In this document: positions 58,045 through 64,000 of the stretch, one piece after another | How the letters are laid out: each line of letters opens with the position of its first letter | Numbering within the stretch: position 1 is the stretch's first letter | DNA from: Balaenoptera acutorostrata | Lineage: Eukaryota > Chordata > Mammalia > Artiodactyla > Balaenopteridae | Direction of reading: 5' to 3' | DNA: 64,000 nucleotides | Assembly: GCF_949987535.1 (NCBI RefSeq) | Contig: NC_080075.1 | Span: 42,751,036-42,815,035 of the forward strand | Notes under the pieces: model-generated | Databases searched by the model: none | What the model was told of the DNA's origin: nothing | Seen by the model: the letters and a program-made list of their open reading frames with translations, nothing else | Translations under genes and position numbers: made by a program

Positions 58045-58400
58045 ATCAGTCATTTTACAAACATATTTTGATCCCAACTGTGTGCTAGACTCTTTGCTAG
58101 GCACTGGACTATAAGTATACAGCTATAAACCATGAAAAGGTTTCTGCTGCCTTGGCATTTAGAGTCTAGTGGGAAAGACAAACTGTGCAAAGTAAACAAA
58201 GGAACAAGGCACTTTCAGATAGTGGTAAGTGCTAAGACAAAAGTAAATTGAGCATTGTGATCGGGGGTGCACAACAATATGAGTTTCTGCAGTCAGAGAA
58301 GGCCTCTCTGAGGAGGTGACTTTGGACTTAACACAGAATGGGAACCAAGGGAAGGGAGCCATGGGAAAATCATGGGGAAATGTTCTACCTCTCACCTTTC
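58045..58400 (-). repeat. Old L2/LINE-like remnant
   Basis: 'tgtgtgctagactctttgct' and 'aggcactggactataagtat', later 'gagtctagtgggaaagacaa' and 'gaaggcctctctgaggaggt', follow a common ancient mammalian repeat order. The class is tentative. Confidence 0.5.
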
Positions 58401-58499
58401 TAACTAGAGGGCCAGATTTTGGTTGAAGATTGGGTGGAAGGGACTCTATGGATCGTACTCACAATACATATTTTCTTAGCCCAGAATTGGAATACTGTC

Positions 58500-58890
58500 T
58501 GCTATGGGCTGATTCATGCCCCCATCCCCCAATTTATACGTTGAAGTCCTAACTTTCAGTACCTCAGAATGTGACTGTATTTGGAAATAGGGTATTTAAA
58601 GAGGTAACTAAGTTAAAATTAGGTCATTAGGGTGGGCTCCATCTAATATGGCTGGTGTCCTTATAAGAAGAGGAGATTTGGACACAGACACACACAGAGG
58701 GAAGACTATATGAAGACACAGGGAGAAGACAGCCATCTATAAGTCAAGAACAGAGGCTTCAGAAGAAACCAACTCTGTTAACACCTTGGTGATGAACACC
58801 TAGCATCCGGAACTGTGAGGAAATAAATTTGTTAGTTAAGCCACCAAGCCTGTGGTTTTTTTGTTATGGCATCTCTAGCAAACTAATATA
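58500..58890 (+). mobile_element. MaLR (MLT1-like) solo LTR, + orientation
   Basis: Begins 'tgctatgggctgattcatgc', includes 'tacgttgaagtcctaacttt', 'ggtcattagggtgggctcca' and 'gtccttataagaagaggaga', AATAAA near 58823, and ends 'gcaaactaatata'. A perfect 5-bp TSD 'ctgtc' (58495-58499, 58891-58895) has the size expected for ERVL/MaLR. Confidence 0.93.
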
Positions 58891-58895
58891 CTGTC

Positions 58896-60530
58896 CAAGG
58901 AGAAAAGTCTTTGAAATTGGGACGGTCTCAGAGGTCTCCAAACCAAGTGGTTACCAGCCAGTTCCGGCCAGTCCCATCGAAGGCTCATCCCCAGGTCAGA
59001 GCTCTGGCAGCAGTGTTGGAAGTTCAACCTTCCCTTCGCTGTGAGACCGTCACCTCCATTCCTGCTGACATGAGGCGTTTGTGAAGCAGCAGCCGCCTTT
59101 GCTCGCCAGCATCCTTCCCAGGATTCGAACCACTGGCCTTACCATTATGAATGAGTCAGATTATAGACAAGTGTTCTTACTTGCATGCCCAGACTGTCTG
59201 TGTATAATTAACTGTTACAGTAATAATGATGATGATGTGAAGCACTGAAGGGCCTTTGCAATTTGGGGCCTATAAATATATAACATTATTTTCATTATTA
59301 TAATCAGGTATGGATACCTGGGTAAAAAGCCATTTCTCATTGGTGTAATAACACATGACTATAAAAATACCTAAAAGTCTTAATATTTTCCCCTTTTAGA
59401 AATATGACCATCAAGTTATTATCATAATAATTAAATCACCTTAAAAAACTATCCGAGATCTGCATGGGGGTATATGCTACCTTTTCCACAGTGAATGTTC
59501 TCACTGGCTCCTTTTAAATGGTTTATGAGGACTGGGCCTTTGGCACTTTGTCATGGAGACAAGACTTCGGAAACATCTGTTTTGGAAAAGGGAAATCATC
59601 TATAAAATATAATCAGCCAATAATGGCACAGCTACCTACAATGAGCAAGTTTCAGAAGTGGAGTTGGGGCAATGCATGCTGTACCTGGAGAGCATTTTCT
59701 ATGAATCAGGAGAATTTTATTAGTGAAAAATGTAGTAAAATTCTAAGCCAATTTGAAGGGCATGTGTAACAGTTGGGGCAGATGTTTTAAGTGGTCACGA
59801 ATTATTTGGAAGCCATCTCCATAGGGGCAAAGAGAAGACCTAAAACTGGGAGGACTTTTTTTTTTTCCTTCCCTCTGTCCCTTCTTTCCTTTTCCTTTCT
59901 GCCGTTTTAATTGATTTTCAGAGGGTTTTAAAGAAATTTGGAAGGAAAATCTCCCAGTAAGCATCATGAAATCTGCTCCCTCTCAGGTTGGGGAAACCCA
60001 GGTAAGAGGGCTGCCTAACATGAAACAAACTGTCCTGCTCCTCTCTCCCTCCCTCCTCTTCTATCTCCTTCAGCCCTACCAGACTTTGCTCACAAGCCAA
60101 AGAAGAAACAGAATAAAGCAGATTGCAGAGGAATCTTTTGATACTTAAAGCAGATTCTGATGAAGTGTGGTAATTCTGAAAAATCTTAATTAATGTCTCA
60201 CTGGTGATTTCAGTAACTGGGGGCTTGTGAGGTGAGTGAAGCCAGAAACGGAGCAATTCAGTTATAAAAGGCTCTGAGAACTGCACAGACATCTAGTGGA
60301 GACAGGCTACTCACTCAAATACCCACATGAAGGGAGCAGAGTTGGAGAAGACTCTTGGTCCAGCAATCAGACCAGGTATGTGGGAGTCTATTTGATGCCA
60401 AGTCTCATTGAAAGCTCTTTTCGTTTCTCTGATCTTCATTGTTCTTGTCTATGAAACAGGCTTAACATGAACATTATGTCTGTACAATTAAATCAACAAA
60501 AAACAAACTTGCACCTTGTCCTCAAAATAT
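58896..60530. other. Unique sequence without recognised gene
   Basis: The stretch 59120-59420 is AT-rich with motif-like strings ('gaatgagtcagattatagac', AP-1-like TGAGTCA at 59152-59158) and could be conserved. A 124-codon minus-strand frame (59918-60292) has no recognisable domain. No repeat recognised. Confidence 0.4.
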
Positions 60531-60537
60531 CCCCCCA

Positions 60538-61262
60538 GAATGTAAATTGGTGTGGCCACTATGGAGAAACAGTATGGAGGTTCCTTAAAAAACTAAAAGT
60601 AGAGTTACCATATGATAACTCCAACAATCCTTCTCCTGGGCATAAATCTGGAAAAGACGAAACCTCTAATTCAAAAAGATACCTGTGCCCCCAATGTTCA
60701 TAGCAGCATTATTTACAGTAGCCAAGACATGGAAGCAACCCAAGTGTCCACGAACAGATGAATGGATAAAGAAGATGTGGTTTATATATACAATGAAATA
60801 TTACTCAGCCGTAAAAAAAGAATGAAGTAATGCCATTTGCAGCAACATGGATGGACCTAGAGATTATCCTACTAGCTGAAGTAAGTCAGAAAGAGAAAGA
60901 CAAATATTATATGATATCACTTATATGTGGAATCTAAAAAACAGTACAAGTGAACTTATGTATAAAACAGAAACAGACTCAGACATAGAAAACAAACTAC
61001 CGAAGGGAGATGGGTGGGGAGGGATAAACTGGGAGTATGGGATTAACAGATGCATACTACCATATATAAAATAGATAAAAAGGATTTACTGTATAGCACA
61101 GGGAACTATATTCAATATCTTGTAACAAACTATAATGAAAAAGAATTGAAAAAAAAGAATATAGATATATACATATTTATATGTATAAACTAATCACTTT
61201 GCTGTACACCTGAAACTAACACAATATTGTATATCAACTATACTTCAATAAAAAATAAATAA
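60538..61262 (+). mobile_element. 5'-truncated L1, ORF2 C-terminus and 3' UTR
   Basis: Starts within ORF2 ('gaatgtaaattggtgtggcc') and runs through 'atggaagcaacccaagtgtc', 'cagcaacatggatggaccta' and the 3' UTR to 'ctatacttcaataaaaa' and an AAAT-rich tail. Frameshifts break ORF2. A weak candidate TSD 'aaaata-cccncc' near 60525 and 61266 is not secure. Confidence 0.9.
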
Positions 61263-61399
61263 ATAAAAATACCCACCCCTGCCCCCCAACCAAACCTGAA
61301 AATCTGAAAACTAAGTAAATTAACTCGTTGAGAGAACAACTTTTCAACTGATCGTTTAACCTCATAGAGAACCTAACAAACCAAATGTTTGACTGAAGT

Positions 61400-61695
61400 T
61401 ACATTTTTTTTTTCTCACTGGCCACAAACTGGTTGGTGTGTAGAATAAGCCTTGGCTCCAAATACTTTTGTATGCCTCGTTGCCCCAAGTCTAAACTCCT
61501 CTCCTTCTCGTTTCCAGGCTCTCTATCCCTAGCCCCAACCTCCCTCTCTAATTTAATTTCTCACCACTCCCTAATATTCACTATTAACTTGAGTCAGGCT
61601 GGTGTTTTCTCCCCATGTCCTCCTCAATCCCATCTCTGTGTTCTTGTTCATGTTGTTTACTTTTCCTGAGATGAGCACAATGTCCCTAACATTGT
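61400..61695 (+). repeat. Probable L2 3'-end fragment
   Basis: 'gccccaagtctaaactcctc' with 'caggctctctatccctagcc' and 'ttctcaccactccctaatat' resembles the L2 3' region (aagtccaaactcc ... catctctcgccactc). Diverged. Confidence 0.6.
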
Positions 61696-61702
61696 CCCTA
61701 GC

Positions 61703-61726
61703 CATTCATTCATTCATTCATTCATG
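61703..61726. repeat. (ATTC)n short repeat
   Basis: Five ATTC units followed by an L2/MIR-like 'aataccaagcactatgtgtc'; seen directly. Confidence 0.8.
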
Positions 61727-61844
61727 GCTTGAATACCAAGCACTATGTGTCAGATGTTGTGCAAGTTTCCATTGGAGGGATACAAAAGACTTAGGCAAGA
61801 TCACTTCCTTTTTGGCCTCTGTGGCTTTTTCTTTCTAGAAAGGG

Positions 61845-62275
61845 CAGGGTGGGAGATGGACATTCATTCAACACCAAACAAGTTGATAGTGTTGTATGTC
61901 GTGTGTCACCGTTCTCTGTTCCTGCCGCAGCTCTGTGGGAAGCCCGTCCTGGCGTTGGACTCCCCAGCTGTCTCCTGTGTGCTCACACCCAAGTCTGGGC
62001 AGCTGAAGGACATCTACCCATTCTTCTTCTTCCTCTGGTTCTGTCATGGCCACTCTCTGGACCCCAACCTCTGGGCTCAGCTGTCCTTGCTGTTGGATGC
62101 TACCCTTCTGCAGATGCCCTCCCCGCCCCTCCCTCCTTTGGCCACAAATGCTGCTTCGACTGTAGCCTCCTTGTGGTGCGAACACCACCCGACATACACC
62201 GATAGAGGAACCCAAGGAAACTGCCTCCAACATCTTGCAGAGGTTTAGGAGGGAATAGAGCTTTTAGGGTTTACT
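61845..62275. other. GC-richer unique block with overlapping open frames
   Basis: The + strand is open for 167 codons (61745-62248), another + frame for 118 (61849-62205), and the minus strand for 121 (61868-62233). A good splice-acceptor-like sequence precedes codons at 61931: a pyrimidine run then 'gccgcag' ending at 61930. I recognise no protein family. It may be an unrecognised old repeat, a non-coding RNA exon, or chance. Confidence 0.3.
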
Positions 62276-63285
62276 CACAGCCATCTCTGTCCCTGGGAAC
62301 CAGACACAAGGTCATTGGGGGTTGCAGTTGAGACATCCCACCCTGCTTGGTGACTCCTGCCCCAATGATGAACTCCTACCTGACTGTATCTCCTGTAGGA
62401 AAAGTTTTGATCCAGGAAGCTCCTGCCCTACCAGCACACCAGATAGCCCCAAACAGCTCTGATTCTCAGCAGTGCACTCACCCTGGCCTCAATCCAGAAC
62501 TCCTTGCTACTTTGTTTATGTCCCAAGTATTATATGGGGGTGGAGGAAGACATCAGTGAGGAAGTACCAGAGAAGGTTTAGAAAGATGAATCACTAGATG
62601 GTGAGTGGGGGAAAATCAGCTCAGGCAGAAGGAGCAGCGTGCTCAAAGGTACAACAGCCTGGAAGAGCATGGAGTGAAGTAGCTCATGTCTGGGGAACAA
62701 GGTGTGTTTTAGGAAGAAGAAGTAGGCTGAGAGGTTAGACTGCAACCAGACCCATAAAGGGTCTTATAGTCCATTGTAAGGCATTGGGACTCTGTAAGTG
62801 TGGGCTTTATAGCAAAGCAGTCAGTAAATATTTGTTGGATTTAAAATGCCTGGCTGTGTACTATGATTCAGGTTCTACTTCGTATACAGATTCATTCTTG
62901 GTGTAAGTTCCTTCCCGTAACTATTTTTCTTTCAATGTGTGTTTTGTTTTTCTACAATTTTATTCTAAGATCCTAACGTTAATAACCTAAAGAAGAAAAA
63001 TTGACCTAGCTTAAATTTACTACTTGTGTACCTTGATTTCCCAAACAAATGGAAGAAGGCTTTCCTAATTCCTGGATTTTAAAATTCTACAGGAAAAAAA
63101 AAAAATGGTTGAACCCAAAATGTTTAGCCATGGGTGGTAATTTTGTGTACACTGAGTAATTTCCAAGTTCTTCCAGGTGGCATAAGGCCCTTTCAGTCTT
63201 CATCTTGAGGGGGGCCCATGCATTTGACTTATCTTCGTATCTCAGATCATACAAAGGGAGTTAGATCCCTTAGTCATGCGCTATA
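62276..63285. other. Unassigned sequence
   Basis: No gene recognised. The middle (62600-62850; 'aggcagaaggagcagcgtgc', 'aaggcattgggactctgtaa') may contain an old repeat I cannot name. Confidence 0.45.
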
Positions 63286-63289
63286 ATTC

Positions 63290-63445
63290 AAGTAATGAAC
63301 ATTTGTTGAATACTTTCTCTATTCATTATTGATGATGCCCTTGAGGGTAGGGGACCAGGCCTTCTACTTCTTTTGTCACTCCCACCTGAACCAACACAAT
63401 GTTCTGCACCTAACTGGTCCTTAGAAAAGGCTCGTTGAAGCAGGG
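63290..63445 (+). repeat. L2 3'-end fragment
   Basis: 'tgcccttgagggtaggggac' with 'cacaatgttctgcacctaac' and 'ggctcgttgaag' matches the L2 terminus (gagggcagggac ... tgcctggcacatag ... ttgttgaa). Confidence 0.6.
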
Positions 63446-63489
63446 GAGGTAGATGGTGGGACAAAGAAGTGGCCTTGAATACTGGAGAA

Positions 63490-63695
63490 TGCAAGGATTT
63501 TGGAGTCAACTAAGACTGATTATGGATGACTTTGCTGTGCTGGCTGTTAGATGTGTGATCTTGGATTAATTTGTCTCTTTCAGTTTTCCTACCCAGGAAG
63601 TGGACATAATAATGTCTAACATATAGATCTAATGGGAAGATTTAATAGGATGATATATGAGCAGTGTTGGGCACATAGTAAGAACTAGACTACTA
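63490..63695 (+). repeat. MIR SINE
   Basis: 'aggattttggagtcaactaa', 'gtgtgatcttggattaattt', 'ttcagttttcctacccagga' and 'gtgttgggcacatagtaaga' are in MIR order. Confidence 0.85.
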
Positions 63696-64000
63696 AAATC
63701 AACAAACAGATGAACAGAAACAGAATCCAAGAATGCCACAGTGAGCCATAGAGATAAGAACAGCAACCCTATATTCCCCTTTCTCAAAAATGTGGCCCGT
63801 GTCTATAAAACAAACACTTGACAGTTTTGATTTATTCAGAGCTCAATCTTGTTTCCATATGTTGCACAGGGAAATTCCTTCTTCCACTTTTCCACTTACT
63901 GAGTAATCCCATCAGACCCCACCAAGCCCTGTGTCCAGATCAGTGAACATTTGGCCTTATCCCAGGAGAGGCACATTTTTGTACTCCTTTGGGGAAAGCT

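Overview
This window is nuclear DNA from a placental mammal, almost certainly a cetacean (whale or dolphin). The evidence is several recent copies of the tRNA-derived CHR SINEs, beginning with a conserved 'ggcttccctggtgg' head. Both the shorter CHR-2-like form (about 8.1, 33.5, 34.5 and 53.6 kb) and the longer CHR-1-like form (about 46.6, 47.9 and 56.1 kb) are present. They sit beside young artiodactyl-type L1 ends and older mammalian repeats (L2, MIR, MER5, Tigger, MaLR LTRs). The species cannot be told from the sequence.

I find no protein-coding exon I can support. Open frames are short, mostly fall in repeats, and match no protein I recognise apart from fragments of L1 ORF2 and of a Tigger transposase. 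The window looks like a gene desert or the inside of a very long intron.

Layout: 0-6.3 kb holds old LTR and L1 debris around a unique block at 3.4-3.9 kb that looks regulatory. 6.36-6.54 kb is a small young L1 end. 7.0-13.1 kb is a long decayed L1 on the + strand, interrupted by a SINE and by a 336-bp insert. 13.3-14.4 kb has MER5 and L2 remains. 15.4-18.5 kb is an old antisense L1 with a younger L1 inside it. 18.7-32.4 kb is a mosaic of MIR, MaLR LTR, L2 and MER5 fragments, with a 499-bp solo retroviral LTR at 25.87 kb. 31.5-35.25 kb has two recent L1 insertions, one with an inverted 5' part that later received two SINEs. From 35.26 to about 39.67 kb no transposable element is recognisable; this AT-motif-rich stretch is the best candidate for deeply conserved regulatory DNA. 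39.7-44.1 kb has MIR and MER5. 44.2-53.5 kb is a long antisense old L1 hit by two SINEs and a Tigger element. 53.6-64 kb has two SINEs, a MaLR LTR, an L1 3' end and scattered MIR/L2.

The nested insertions give a relative history: old L1s came first, then Tigger and the 9.0-kb insert, then younger L1 tails, then CHR SINEs. Target-site duplications (TSDs) are readable for most of the younger insertions and fix their boundaries to the base.
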